A stretch of DNA of 64,000 bases from Microbacterium sp. LWH11-1.2 (lineage in GTDB: Bacteria > Actinomycetota > Actinomycetes > Actinomycetales > Microbacteriaceae): NCBI RefSeq assembly GCF_038397745.1, contig NZ_CP151636.1, positions 1,736,001 to 1,800,000 on the forward strand. The letters are read 5' to 3'. The notes under the pieces were generated by a model, which saw nothing but the letters and a program-made list of their open reading frames with translations, did not search any database and was not told the origin of the DNA. Below, in pieces: positions 53,143 to 64,000 of this stretch; positions within the stretch are counted from its first letter, which is position 1; every line of letters begins with the position of its first letter. The position numbers and the translations under genes were made by a program.

Positions 53143-53523
53143 ATGTTCATCGTGACCACGAACGACGTTCCCGGATACCGCATCACCCAGGTGCTCGGCG
53201 AGGTCATGGGCCTCACGGTCCGCTCGACCGACTTCGGGCAGAGCTTCACCGCCGGATTCCGTTCGCTGGGCGGCGGCGAGATCCCCGAGTACACGCAGGT
53301 CATGTACGAGAGCCGCCAGGTGGTGATGGGCCGGATGTGGGCCGAGGCCCAGCAGCGCGGCGCGAACGCGATCGTCGCGATGCGCTTCGACACCGGGTCC
53401 ATCGGCAACTTCAGCGAGGTGTGCGGCTACGGGACGGCTGTGGTGGTCGAGCCGCTCGGGCAGCCGGCGCCACCGGCATCCGCCGCTCCGACGTCGCCGC
53501 AAACTCCGCCGCCCGCCGTCTGA
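53143..53523 (+). CDS. YbjQ/UPF0145 heavy-metal-binding domain protein
   Basis: This 126-residue protein matches the YbjQ family: VPGYRITQVLGEVMGLTVRS at the start, YTQVMYESRQVVMGRM, and AQQRGANAIVAMRFDTG. The fold is a pentamer-forming alpha/beta domain of unknown role, possibly metal-related. A Pro/Ala-rich tail follows. ATG 53143 was chosen because the family begins here. Confidence 0.88.
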   Translation: MFIVTTNDVPGYRITQVLGEVMGLTVRSTDFGQSFTAGFRSLGGGEIPEYTQVMYESRQVVMGRMWAEAQQRGANAIVAMRFDTGSIGNFSEVCGYGTAVVVEPLGQPAPPASAAPTSPQTPPPAV

Positions 53524-53580
53524 ATCGCCCGACGACGAATCCATGAGGAAGTGCGACCGGAACGGCATCCGGGCCGCGCG

Positions 53581-53817
53581 TCAGCGCGGCGCCAGCACCA
53601 GCAGCTCGCCGACCTCGCACCCGAGCGCATCGCAGATCGCGCGCAGGGTCGAGTAGCGGATCGCGCGGGCGCGGTCGTTCTTCAGCACCGACAGGTTGAC
53701 GATGCTGACGCCGACCAGCCCGCTCAGCTCGGTGAGGGTCATGCCGCGTTCGGCGAGCAGCTCGTCGAGTCGGCAGTGGATGCCGGGGAACTCCTCGTCG
53801 TTCTCGGCGGGGCTCAC
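53581..53817 (-). CDS. Small XRE-family HTH regulator
   Basis: This 78-residue protein is a single Cro/C1 helix-turn-helix (RLDELLAERGMTLTELSGLV, GVSIVNLSVLKNDRARAIRY) of the YozG/YdaS-like small type that accompanies DUF2975 membrane proteins. GTG 53817 overlaps the DUF2975 stop (GTGA). TATCGA-type palindromes upstream of the DUF2975 gene are likely its binding sites. Confidence 0.9.
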   Translation of the reverse strand: MSPAENDEEFPGIHCRLDELLAERGMTLTELSGLVGVSIVNLSVLKNDRARAIRYSTLRAICDALGCEVGELLVLAPR

Positions 53818-54446
53818 ACCAGGCCCTCCGTCTCGCGCTGCAGCCGATCGCCGACCGAGAACGCGGTGCCGATCACCGCGAGGATGAAGGCGCCGAGGAT
53901 GAAAGTGAACGGCTCGACGCTCATCACCGCCGTATCGAAGGCATTGTCCGTGACCGCGCTGACGGTTGCGTTGGCGAGCATGTTGTCGAAGAACCGCACG
54001 GCCGCGAAGCCGAAGAGACCGGTGATCCCGGCGGTCATCACGAGGGCGGTGTTCCGGCGGCTGAACACCGTGCCGCCGAGGATGCTGCGGGCGAGCAGCA
54101 GCAGGCATCCGATCACGACGACGATCGTGAGGATCTGCAGCACCTGGCCGATGATGCCGGGCACGACCGCGAACGGCGGCAGGTCCGCGGCGGTGACGGA
54201 TGCGCGATCGAGGTCGAGGGTGAGGTCCGCCCCGCCGGCACCGAGCGGCACGTCGACGGGCTGGTCGACGAACTCGAGCATCACGGGGACCGCGGTGCCG
54301 GAGCCGAGCCCGATGATGCGGATGATCGAGTGGACGGCGATGTATGCCGCGATCGCGGCGCCGGCGATGCAGAAGGCGATGAGGCTCCCCTTGTCCCCCC
54401 GGGACAGCTCGCCCTGCTTCGATCCCTGCTTCTCCACGTTCATCAT
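53814..54446 (-). CDS. DUF2975 membrane protein
   Basis: This 210-residue protein has four predicted transmembrane segments, matching DUF2975: GSLIAFCIAGAAIAAYIAVH, ILTIVVVIGCLLLLARSILG, LVMTAGITGLFGFAAVRFFD and FTFILGAFILAVIGTAFSVG. An extracytoplasmic loop lies between helices 1 and 2. The typical partner is a small XRE regulator, present here and translationally coupled. AAGGAG lies five bases before ATG 54446; ATG 54443 is nearly as good. Function is unknown, possibly a membrane sensor that modulates its partner. Confidence 0.85.
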   Translation of the reverse strand: MMNVEKQGSKQGELSRGDKGSLIAFCIAGAAIAAYIAVHSIIRIIGLGSGTAVPVMLEFVDQPVDVPLGAGGADLTLDLDRASVTAADLPPFAVVPGIIGQVLQILTIVVVIGCLLLLARSILGGTVFSRRNTALVMTAGITGLFGFAAVRFFDNMLANATVSAVTDNAFDTAVMSVEPFTFILGAFILAVIGTAFSVGDRLQRETEGLV

Positions 54447-54456
54447 CCCCACTCCT

Positions 54457-54505
54457 TATCGATAGTCGTTGTTGTCGATAAACGTTAAGTTATCGACTGT
54501 CGATA
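54457..54505. promoter_or_regulatory. Cluster of TATCGA operators upstream of DUF2975-XRE
   Basis: TATCGATA (54457-54464), GTCGATAA (54475-54482) and a perfect 15-bp palindrome TATCGAC-T-GTCGATA (54491-54505) lie within 50 bases in a locally AT-rich promoter. Repeated half-sites suggest cooperative binding of the coupled XRE protein. Confidence 0.65.
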
Positions 54506-54712
54506 CATCCGTCAACCTCGGCGTGCGTTCCCGTGGCAGAAACGGCGGGAGCTCGGCCGTCGCACCCGCCGCACGTGCCACGGGAGTGACGGGGCTATGC
54601 CCACGGCGAACACGGGCATACAGCGCCTGAGCGGTGGTTACTCTCGATGTACAAGCGCAGATCGCCGTCTTTGACGTAGCGCTTCGCCCCAGTGCGAATA
54701 AGGAGTCACAGC

Positions 54713-57241
<2,529 letters not shown>

Positions 57242-57257
57242 CCCGGCCGAATCGTGG

Positions 57258-57287
57258 AAGGGGCGGATGCTGCGGCATCCGCCCCTT
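57258..57287 (+). terminator. clpC terminator hairpin
   Basis: A perfect 13-bp inverted repeat (AAGGGGCGGATGC and its complement) with a four-base loop begins 17 bases after the clpC stop. It is followed by a short pyrimidine tail. Confidence 0.85.
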
Positions 57288-57446
57288 CTCTGTGCCCGGG
57301 GCATCCCCCGCCCCGCCCCAGCGCACGACTTCGGAGGTCAGCGGCGAAACGCCGCGGGGAGGCGGTGGCGTGCGGCGCGGCGCCTCCCCGGATCCGAAGT
57401 TGTGCATGGACGGAGTCGTTCACAGAGTGCACAGTCTGCAGGTGTC

Positions 57447-57458
57447 TAGGCTGGACGG
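57447..57458 (+). promoter_or_regulatory. -10 box TAGGCT for leaderless acetyltransferase gene
   Basis: TAGGCT is six bases before GTG 57459, with no ribosome-binding site. Confidence 0.55.
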
Positions 57459-57959
57459 GTGAGCGAGTACATCGTCCGACCGGCGCGCAGCGCCGACATC
57501 GTCGGCATCCGGAACCTGCTGCAGCCGCTCGTGGAACAGCGCATCCTGCTCGGGAAGGACCTGGCGGTGCTCTACGGCGCCGTACAGGAGTTCGTCGTCG
57601 CCGAGGCGGACGGCGAGCTGATCGGATGCGGCGCGCTGCACGTGATCTGGGAGGACCTCGGCGAGGTGCGCACGCTCCTCGTACGCGAGGACTGGCTGCA
57701 CCACGGCGTCGGCCGCGGGATCGTCGACCGCCTCGAGGAGACCGCCCGCGCGCTCGGCCTCTCGCGACTGTTCTGCCTCACCTTCGAGGTCTCGTTCTTC
57801 GGACGCCGCGGCTACACCCCGATCGGCGAGCAGGTCGTCGACCCCGACGTGTACTCGCAGCTGCTGCGCAGCGGTGACGCGGGTGTCGAGGAGTTCCTCG
57901 ACCTCGCGCACGTGAAGCCGAACACGCTCGGCAACACGCGCATGCTCAAGGTGCTCTGA
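57459..57959 (+). CDS. Amino-acid N-acetyltransferase (NAGS-like GNAT)
   Basis: This 166-residue GNAT protein resembles the stand-alone N-acetylglutamate synthases of actinobacteria (short ArgA type): VRPARSADIVGIRNLLQPLV, QEFVVAEADGELIGCGALHV, RTLLVREDWLHHGVGRGIVD (acetyl-CoA loop) and CLTFEVSFFGRRGYTPIGE. It would make N-acetylglutamate at the start of arginine synthesis. There is no arginine gene nearby, so the assignment rests on family resemblance. GTG 57459 follows TAGGCT by six bases. Confidence 0.85.
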   Translation: MSEYIVRPARSADIVGIRNLLQPLVEQRILLGKDLAVLYGAVQEFVVAEADGELIGCGALHVIWEDLGEVRTLLVREDWLHHGVGRGIVDRLEETARALGLSRLFCLTFEVSFFGRRGYTPIGEQVVDPDVYSQLLRSGDAGVEEFLDLAHVKPNTLGNTRMLKVL

Positions 57960-58122
57960 CCGACGGAGTCGCCGGACCGGACGGTCCATCGAATCGTCCA
58001 TGTTCTTCCCCGTTCACGCCATGGGGCTCCGTGCGGGCCGACGATAGCTTCGTCGCAGGACCACGCGTCCTGTCGTCGGCTGCAGTGTGTCGTCGGCACG
58101 CATCTGCACGGAGGTTCAACGG

Positions 58123-61101
58123 ATGAACAACGATCGCGTCGACGTCGGATCGACCATGGGCGTCGACGCGGAGCGTCGGCAGAACGAGCGGATCGTCCTG
58201 CCCGAAGCTGCCGGGTCTCTGCGTGCCGCCCTCGATCGCGGCGATGCGATCGCCTGGAGCGAGCCGCTGAGCATCCTCACGTACGAGGCCGCGGAGCCGA
58301 GCATCCACCCGATGTACCTCGACCACCGGGTCTACCAGGGATCGAGCGGCACGGTGTATCCGATCCCGTTCACCGAGCAGATCGCCGATGAGGGCGTGGT
58401 CCGCGAATGGCAGGCCGTCCATCTCGAGAACGAATACGTGCGGCTCGTGGTCCTCCCCGAGCTCGGAGGGCGCATCCACATCGGATACGACAAGACCACC
58501 GGCTACGACTTCTTCTACCGCAACAACGTCATCAAGCCGGCGCTCGTCGGACTCGCAGGCCCGTGGATCAGCGGCGGGGTCGAGTTCAACTGGCCGCAGC
58601 ATCACCGTCCGGGAACGTACCTTCCCGTCGAGACGACGATCGAGAACGACGACGACGGCTCGGTCACGGTGTGGTGCCACGACCACGACCCGTTCACCCG
58701 GATGTCGGCGCAGCACGGCATCCGGCTGCGCCCGGGCAGCTCGGTCGTCGAACTGGTGGTGCGGCTGCACAACCGCACCAGCGAGCGGCAGTCGTTCCTC
58801 TGGTGGGCGAACGTCGCCGCCCGCGTGCACGACGACTACCAATCCTTCTTCCCCGAAGACGTCCGCTATGTCGCGGACCACGCTCGTCGGGCGCTCACCG
58901 CGTTCCCGGAGGCGGATCGGCCCTACTACGGCGTCGACTACCCGGCGCTCGCGGCGGAGCACGAAGGCGCCGATCGCATCGACTTCTACCGGAACATCCC
59001 GGTGCCGACGTCGTACATGATCGTCGACTCCCAGCAGGACTTCTTCGGCGGCTACGACCACCTCGCCGGGGCAGGGTTCGTGCATTGGGCCGAGCGTCGG
59101 CTCGCGCCGGGCAAGAAGCAGTGGACGTGGGGCGATGCGCCGTTCGGCCACGCCTGGGACGACCAGCTCACCGACGGCGACGGTCCGTACGTCGAGCTGA
59201 TGGCGGGGGTCTACACCGACAACCAGCCGGACTTCTCCTGGCTGCTGCCCGGCGAGACCAAGGTGTTCTCGCAGTACTGGTATCCGATCCCCGCGATCGG
59301 CGCGGCGCACCAGGCGACGACGGATGCCGCCGTGCACGTCGAGCGCGGGGAGCGGGTGTCGGCGAGCTTCGCGGTCACGAGCCGCCGCGACGGTGTGACG
59401 CTGCGGATCCTCGACGGGGGTGCCGTCGTCGCGAGCACCGCGGCCGACCTGGTCCCCGGGGTGCCGGTGACGCTCGAGTCGGATGTCGCACCGTCGGATG
59501 CGATCACCGCCGAGCTCCTCGATTCCGACGGCGGTCTTCTCGTGCGGTGGACGCCGACGGATGCCGCGGACGAAGAGCCGTGGGTCGCCGACGAGCCGCC
59601 GCTGCCGGACGAGATCGACAGCGTCGAGGAGCTCTACCTCACGGGCCTCCACCTGCAGCAGAACCGCCATCCCACCCGCTCCCCGATGCCGTACTGGCGG
59701 GCGGCGCTCGCGCGCGACGCCGGTGACGCGCGGACGAACCTCGCGCTCGCGGATCGCGCGTACCGTTCCGGGCGCTTCGACAGCGCGCTCACGCATGCGC
59801 AGACGGCGATCACCCGCCTGACGCGGCGCAACGCGAACCCGACCGATACCGAGGCGTACTACCTCGCGGGACTCGTCCTCGCCCGTCTCGGCCGTGAGGA
59901 CGAGGCGCAGCAGATGTTCGGCAAGGCCGGGTGGGACGGGGCCTGGGCGGCGGCATCCGGTGTCGAGCTCGTCCGGTCGCTGCTGCGCACCGGTCAGCAG
60001 CGCGCCGCATTGCGGGTGCTCGACACGCTCGACGGCGTCGCCGGGCACGACACGCGCCGCGCCGCCCTCCGCGCGATCATTCTGCGGGCACGCGGCGACG
60101 AAGCGGGGAGCGCCGCCGTCGCACGGGCAGCGCTCGTCGCCGACCCGCTCGACGCGACGCTGCGCGTGCTCGCCGGTGAGGAGGTCGACGCGGAAGCCGG
60201 ACTGCTGCTCGATGTCGCTCTCGATCTGAAGCTCGCCGGCGCCGCCGATGACGCCGTGCGCCTCCTCGACGCCGCGATCGCCGCGCCCATCCGTCGCTCC
60301 GGCAACGTGAGACCGCTCGCGCACTACCTCGCCGCCGAGATCCGGGAGAGTCGCGGCGACCGGCAGGCCGCAGCGTACGAGCGATCGCTCGCGCGAGCGG
60401 CCGAGCAGCGCTGGGCGTTCCCCTCGGGCCTCGATGCGCTGCAGGCCCTCGAGCTCGCGATCGACGCCGGACCCGACGACGCGACCGCCCTCTCGCTGCT
60501 CGGGATGCTGCTCTATGCCGTCGGGCGGCGCCGTGAGGCGGCGGCGGCCTGGAATCGCGCGATCGAGAGCGGCCACCGCGATCCGGTGCTGTTCCGCAAC
60601 GCGGCCCTCGCCGCCTACAACGTCGAGCGCGACGAGGAGAAGGCCTGGCGGCTGTACGCGCAGGCCGTCGAGAGCGCTTCGACGGATGCGCGCATCCGCT
60701 ACGAGCAGGATCAGCTCGCGGCCCGACTCGGGCACACGACCGCTCAGCGCCTCGCCGCTCTGCGGCCGGTCGAGGACCTGGTGCTCACCCGCGACGACTT
60801 CGCGATCGAGTACGCGCGTCTGCTCGTCGCCGAGGGGGCGGCCGCCGAGGCGCACAGCATCCTCCTCACCCGCCCGTTCCACCCGTGGGAGGGAGGGGAG
60901 GGGCAGGCGATCGCCACGTGGGATCTCACGCTCGAGGCACTCGGCCTGCCGCTGACCGACCCGCCCGCCACGCTCGGCGAGGCCCGCGCGGCGTATGTCG
61001 CGCCGGCGGCCGTGCGGGACGACGGGGTGACCGACTACTTCGCCACCAGCCATCCGGAACTGCTGCTGTTCAACCAGGAGGGCGAGGACGACGGACTGTG
61101 A
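58123..61101 (+). CDS. DUF5107 / tetratricopeptide-repeat protein
   Basis: This 992-residue protein has an N-terminal DUF5107 domain (about residues 30-420) with a galactose-mutarotase-like fold: ENEYVRLVVLPELGGRIHIG, ISGGVEFNWPQHHRPGTY, VAARVHDDYQSFFPEDVRYV. A TPR-like helical part follows (about 480-990): LHLQQNRHPTRSPMPYWRAA, GMLLYAVGRRREAAAAWNRA. There is no signal peptide. Function is unproven; its carbohydrate-binding fold and coupling to an aldose 1-epimerase (GTGA overlap) suggest work on a sugar. GGAGG lies eight bases before ATG 58123. Confidence 0.87.
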   Translation: MNNDRVDVGSTMGVDAERRQNERIVLPEAAGSLRAALDRGDAIAWSEPLSILTYEAAEPSIHPMYLDHRVYQGSSGTVYPIPFTEQIADEGVVREWQAVHLENEYVRLVVLPELGGRIHIGYDKTTGYDFFYRNNVIKPALVGLAGPWISGGVEFNWPQHHRPGTYLPVETTIENDDDGSVTVWCHDHDPFTRMSAQHGIRLRPGSSVVELVVRLHNRTSERQSFLWWANVAARVHDDYQSFFPEDVRYVADHARRALTAFPEADRPYYGVDYPALAAEHEGADRIDFYRNIPVPTSYMIVDSQQDFFGGYDHLAGAGFVHWAERRLAPGKKQWTWGDAPFGHAWDDQLTDGDGPYVELMAGVYTDNQPDFSWLLPGETKVFSQYWYPIPAIGAAHQATTDAAVHVERGERVSASFAVTSRRDGVTLRILDGGAVVASTAADLVPGVPVTLESDVAPSDAITAELLDSDGGLLVRWTPTDAADEEPWVADEPPLPDEIDSVEELYLTGLHLQQNRHPTRSPMPYWRAALARDAGDARTNLALADRAYRSGRFDSALTHAQTAITRLTRRNANPTDTEAYYLAGLVLARLGREDEAQQMFGKAGWDGAWAAASGVELVRSLLRTGQQRAALRVLDTLDGVAGHDTRRAALRAIILRARGDEAGSAAVARAALVADPLDATLRVLAGEEVDAEAGLLLDVALDLKLAGAADDAVRLLDAAIAAPIRRSGNVRPLAHYLAAEIRESRGDRQAAAYERSLARAAEQRWAFPSGLDALQALELAIDAGPDDATALSLLGMLLYAVGRRREAAAAWNRAIESGHRDPVLFRNAALAAYNVERDEEKAWRLYAQAVESASTDARIRYEQDQLAARLGHTTAQRLAALRPVEDLVLTRDDFAIEYARLLVAEGAAAEAHSILLTRPFHPWEGGEGQAIATWDLTLEALGLPLTDPPATLGEARAAYVAPAAVRDDGVTDYFATSHPELLLFNQEGEDDGL

Positions 61102-62030
61102 CGGTGCCGCTGTCGGGGAACGCGTTCGTGCTGCGCTCGGGACCGTACGAGGCGCGGATCGCGAGCGTCGGTGCCACCGTGCGATCGCTCCGGTGCGACG
61201 GCGTCGACCTCATCGTGCCGTTCGGAGCGGACGAGATCAGACCGTCGATGCGCGGCGCGCTGCTCGCACCGTGGCCGAACCGCATCGCCGACGGCGCGTA
61301 CGAGTTCGACGGGGTCGTCCACCGGCTCGTGCAGAACGAGCCGGAGACCCGCACTGCGGCCCACGGACTGATCGCGTGGACCGATTTCACGGCGACGACG
61401 GTGGCCTCGGATCACCTGGTGCTCACCGGCATGATCGCCGCGCAGCCCGGGTATCCGTGGCGGGTGCGCATCGATGCGGAGTTCCGCCTCGGCCCGGACG
61501 GGCTCACGCAGGAGGTGACGGCATCGAACGAGAGCGCGACCGCCGCCCCGGTCGGCCTGGGCGGGCATCCGTACCTCGTGGTCGGGAGCCCGCGGGAGCG
61601 CGGCATCGATGATCTGACCCTCCAGCTCGACGCCCGAGAGATCCTGCTCGTCTCTCCGGACCGGATGCTGCCAGACCGCAGCGTGCCCGTGTCCGACCCG
61701 CTCGCCGGGGAGCGCGACTTCCGGGAGCCGCGGCGCATCGGGTCGACCGCGCTCAACCACGCCTTCACCGATCTCGCGCGCCGGAACGGACGGGCGCGCG
61801 CCCGGCTCCTGGATGACGCGGGCGCAGGGGTCGAGGTCGAGTGGGACGACCGCTGCCCGTGGGCGCAGATCTACACGACCGATCACGGCGACGGCGAGGA
61901 GTTCCGCAGCGGCGTCGCGATCGAGCCGATGACCTGCCCGCCGGACGCGTTCAACTCCCGGCGCGACCTCCTGATCGTCGAGGCCGGGGAGTCGGTCGGT
62001 GCGGGCTGGATGATCCGACGAGTCCGCTGA
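61098..62030 (+). CDS. Aldose 1-epimerase (mutarotase)
   Basis: This 310-residue galactose-mutarotase-fold protein interconverts alpha and beta anomers. Motifs include LLAPWPNRIADGAYEFDG, TAAHGLIAWTDF (His), VGLGGHPYLVVGSP (His) and GVAIEPMTCPPDAFNS (Glu), covering the usual catalytic His/Glu set. The GTG start overlaps the DUF5107 stop, so the two are co-translated. It is convergent with an AraC regulator four bases away. Confidence 0.92.
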   Translation: MTVPLSGNAFVLRSGPYEARIASVGATVRSLRCDGVDLIVPFGADEIRPSMRGALLAPWPNRIADGAYEFDGVVHRLVQNEPETRTAAHGLIAWTDFTATTVASDHLVLTGMIAAQPGYPWRVRIDAEFRLGPDGLTQEVTASNESATAAPVGLGGHPYLVVGSPRERGIDDLTLQLDAREILLVSPDRMLPDRSVPVSDPLAGERDFREPRRIGSTALNHAFTDLARRNGRARARLLDDAGAGVEVEWDDRCPWAQIYTTDHGDGEEFRSGVAIEPMTCPPDAFNSRRDLLIVEAGESVGAGWMIRRVR

Positions 62031-62034
62031 TCCG

Positions 62035-62925
62035 TCAGCCTTTGTGCTGCGCCCGATAGGCCGTCGGGTTGAGGCCGTGCAATCGCCGGAAGTGCCGGGA
62101 GAAGTACAGCGGATCCGCGTAGCCGACAGCTGTGGCGATCTCCCGGACCGAGAGCGAGGTCGTGTCGAGCAGATTCCTCGCGTGCGTCATCCGCAGCGAG
62201 GTGTGGAAAGCGGCGGGCCCGCTGCCGGTGGCCTGGCGGAACAGCGCGCTCAGGTGCGACGGCGACATCCCGACGAGAGCGGCGAGCTCGCTGACCTGGA
62301 TGTTCCCGTCGACCCGCGTCTCGAGATAGCGCATGGCGCGCTCCAGAGCCGACCCCTCGCTCGGAAGGATGCTGTCGGCCGCGATCCGGGTGAGGAGGTT
62401 CCATGCGACCCCGGAGGCGATCAGCAGCTGCGGTGGGGAGAGCCGACGCTCCAGCAGCGTGACGAGCTCGTCGAACAGGGCGACGACGCGGTCCATCGAG
62501 CGGAGCCGGGTCACGGGACTCTGGCGCCCCAGGGTCTGGGCCGCGAGCTCGGCGGCGTCCGTCCCCCGGACATGCAGCCACCAGATCGTCCAGGGATCGT
62601 CTTCCGATGCCTCGTACGAGTGCGGCGTTCCCGCACTGATCGCGATCGAGGTGGCGGCTGTGAGCGGATGGACCTCGCCGGCGATCGTCACGGTGCCGCG
62701 CCCGGCGACGCAGAGCAGCAGGACCGTCTCGGCGCAGCCGCGCGGGCGGACCCGGCGGTGACCCCGCGCCGTGGGGAAGTAGCCGGCATCGGTGACGAGC
62801 AGGCGCCGGGTACCCGCGGCGCTCAGCGCAGCCTCGACCTGCGGGCGCGGAAGCACGCACAGGCGCTGGTGCTCGAACCCCTCCATCCGATAGTGCGGTT
62901 CGAGCGGGATAGGCGTCTCGTCCAT
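62035..62925 (-). CDS. AraC family transcriptional regulator (sugar-type)
   Basis: This 296-residue regulator has an N-terminal cupin sensor (RGHRRVRPRGCAETVLLLCV, GTVTIAGEVHPLTAATSIAI, AGTPHSYEASEDDPWTIWWL) and a C-terminal double HTH (QVSELAALVGMSPSHLSALF; SVREIATAVGYADPLYFSRH, then FRRLHGLNPTAYR). This layout matches arabinose/xyloside-type AraC activators. It faces the periplasmic-binding protein gene across 246 bases, so it probably activates that importer and perhaps the DUF5107 genes. Confidence 0.92.
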   Translation of the reverse strand: MDETPIPLEPHYRMEGFEHQRLCVLPRPQVEAALSAAGTRRLLVTDAGYFPTARGHRRVRPRGCAETVLLLCVAGRGTVTIAGEVHPLTAATSIAISAGTPHSYEASEDDPWTIWWLHVRGTDAAELAAQTLGRQSPVTRLRSMDRVVALFDELVTLLERRLSPPQLLIASGVAWNLLTRIAADSILPSEGSALERAMRYLETRVDGNIQVSELAALVGMSPSHLSALFRQATGSGPAAFHTSLRMTHARNLLDTTSLSVREIATAVGYADPLYFSRHFRRLHGLNPTAYRAQHKG

Positions 62926-63032
62926 GAGGCCTCGCAGAAATGTCGCGGTTGTCGGCGGCGATGCGTGCAGACCGATCCTGCCAGGCTAGCCGCTGGCCGG
63001 TGCACCCAGTCAAACGGATGATTCCCGTCCTC

Positions 63033-63061
63033 TTGCGCGGAGCCGGAGAAAAGTCCATATG
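63033..63061 (+). promoter_or_regulatory. Promoter candidate for the sugar-binding protein gene
   Basis: TTGCGC (63033-63038) and CATATG (63056-63061) are 17 bases apart, which would give a 5' leader of about 100 bases. The rest of 62926-63171 contains no gene; AraC half-sites are not clear. Confidence 0.35.
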
Positions 63062-63171
63062 TTCCGTGAGATCGTCCTCAAGCGACGCGGCGCGATCGAT
63101 GTACGTTCGATCTGTTCCACACAGCATCCGGTCATCACGGCCGGTCATCGCACGAAGACGAAGGAGTCTCA

Positions 63172-64000
63172 ATGTTCGCCACACGCAGCCGCCTCTGGGC
63201 GCGCACTGCCGCGGGCGGGGTCGCCGTTCTGGCTCTCGCCGCGCTCACCGCCTGCTCGTCCGGGATGGAGACGGCGGAGCCCGCCGCCGAGGGCGGGGGC
63301 ACATCCGACGGTCCGCTCACGATCGCCCTGATCCAGAAGCAGGGAGACCAGCAGTACTTCATCGACGAGGCCGACGGCGCGAAGGAGGCTGCGAAGGCCG
63401 ACGGCGACGTCACGATCAACGTCGTCGACGTCAGCACCGACTCGAACAAGGCGATCTCCGAGGTCGAGGCCGCCATCGCGCAGGGCGTCGACGGGATCAT
63501 CATCGTCGTGCCCGACACGCAGATCGGCCCGCAGGTGATCCAGCTCGCGACCGACGCCGGCATCCCGATCATGGCGGCCGACGATCCGATCGTCGACGCC
63601 AAGGGCGCTGCCGCGGCCTTCACCGGCTTCGACGGCACGTCGATGGGTGAGAAGGTCGGCGCCGACGCCGCCCGTCTGTACCAGGAGGCGGGATGGGATG
63701 CCGCGGACACCCGCATCCTCTCTGCCTACAAGCAGGACCAGCCCAACTGCGTCGAGCGCGTCGACGGTGCGGTCGCCGCCTTCTCCGAGGCCGTCCCCGA
63801 CGGCCCTGAGGTGATCGAGGTCGGCACCGACAATTCGGCCACCGATGCGCAGGACAAGGCCGGTGCCATCATCACGGCCAACGCCGGCGTGAAGCACTGG
63901 GTGGTCTGGGGCTGCAACGACGAGAACGAGACGGGTGTCGTCACGGCGCTGCAGAACTCGGGCGTCGCGCCCGCCGACATCATCGGCGTGGGTCTCGGCG
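63172..64000 (+). CDS. Sugar ABC transporter substrate-binding lipoprotein (3' end outside window)
   Basis: The open frame runs from ATG 63172 to the window end without a stop (276 codons visible). A lipoprotein signal peptide (GGVAVLALAALTACSSG, lipobox LTAC) is followed by a periplasmic-binding-protein type 1 domain: LTIALIQKQGDQQYFIDEAD, AISEVEAAIAQGVDGIIIVV, WVVWGCNDENETGVVTALQ. This is the CUT2 family (ribose, arabinose, xylose, galactose binders). AAGGAG lies seven bases before ATG 63172. The adjacent AraC regulator makes a pentose such as arabinose plausible. ATPase and permease genes would be expected next. Confidence 0.92.
   Translation, partial: MFATRSRLWARTAAGGVAVLALAALTACSSGMETAEPAAEGGGTSDGPLTIALIQKQGDQQYFIDEADGAKEAAKADGDVTINVVDVSTDSNKAISEVEAAIAQGVDGIIIVVPDTQIGPQVIQLATDAGIPIMAADDPIVDAKGAAAAFTGFDGTSMGEKVGADAARLYQEAGWDAADTRILSAYKQDQPNCVERVDGAVAAFSEAVPDGPEVIEVGTDNSATDAQDKAGAIITANAGVKHWVVWGCNDENETGVVTALQNSGVAPADIIGVGLG

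Overview
The window looks like chromosomal DNA of a high-GC actinobacterium, most likely Microbacterium or a close relative in Microbacteriaceae. This rests on the roughly 70 % GC composition, the dense recurrence of the word GGATGC/GCATCC, many ATGA/GTGA stop-start overlaps, many genes starting directly after a TANNNT box, and family content (DUF222-HNH, DUF993, DUF5107, DUF6457, actinobacterial ClpC and formylglycine-generating enzyme). No rRNA, tRNA, CRISPR array, phage or insertion sequence was recognised, and no stretch over 300 bases lacks a gene. The longest gaps (54447-54712 and 62926-63171) hold operators or promoter-like sequence.

Layout. 1-4.1 kb: end of a membrane protein, a long hairpin, then a divergent amine-oxidation module (cupin, FAD amine oxidase, Lrp regulator, aldehyde dehydrogenase). 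4.1-8 kb: M23 peptidase, GNAT, DUF222-HNH nuclease, nucleotidyltransferase. 8.1-11.5 kb: ROK regulator, ChbG/YdjC deacetylase and GPH sugar transporter. 11.6-16.2 kb: Leloir operon galT-galK-galE with a divergent LacI regulator. 16.2-25.7 kb: a minus-strand operon for a sulfated carbohydrate (2-hydroxyacid dehydrogenase, sulfatase, ABC importer, Gfo/Idh oxidoreductase, sulfatase-activating FGE, two DUF202 proteins) facing a ROK regulator. 25.7-26.8 kb: a locally AT-rich HTH plus nucleotidyltransferase pair resembling a toxin-antitoxin module. 27-34.4 kb: MetE-like protein, then a sugar-oxidation operon (Gfo/Idh, DUF993, two TIM-barrel isomerases, LacI, glycerate kinase). 34.4-38.8 kb: housekeeping genes (pgm, AraC-type regulator, DUF4287/DUF5655, pheA, a small protein). 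38.9-46.3 kb: nitrate assimilation (narK, nasB-like, nasC-like) beside molybdenum-cofactor genes (DUF6457, mobA, moeA). 46.4-53.5 kb: LLM oxidoreductase, MarR with FAD monooxygenase, Na+/H+ antiporter, dicarboxylate symporter, lipoprotein, YbjQ. 53.6-58 kb: XRE/DUF2975 pair, clpC, N-acetyltransferase. 58-64 kb: a sugar locus (DUF5107-TPR protein, aldose 1-epimerase, AraC regulator, periplasmic-binding protein cut by the window edge).

The accessory content is mostly carbohydrate catabolism, each block with its own regulator (ROK, LacI, ROK, LacI, AraC). Several regulators have a visible palindromic operator in the adjoining promoter. The strongest multi-gene inferences are the sulfatase/FGE/ABC/oxidoreductase operon, the Gfo-DUF993-isomerase-glycerate kinase operon, and the HTH-nucleotidyltransferase pair under a 42-bp inverted repeat. 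Small-scale oddities include repeat-derived in-frame insertions in galK and the DUF993 gene, a 9-bp minisatellite at the end of mobA, and a triplicated gene end in the LLM gene.
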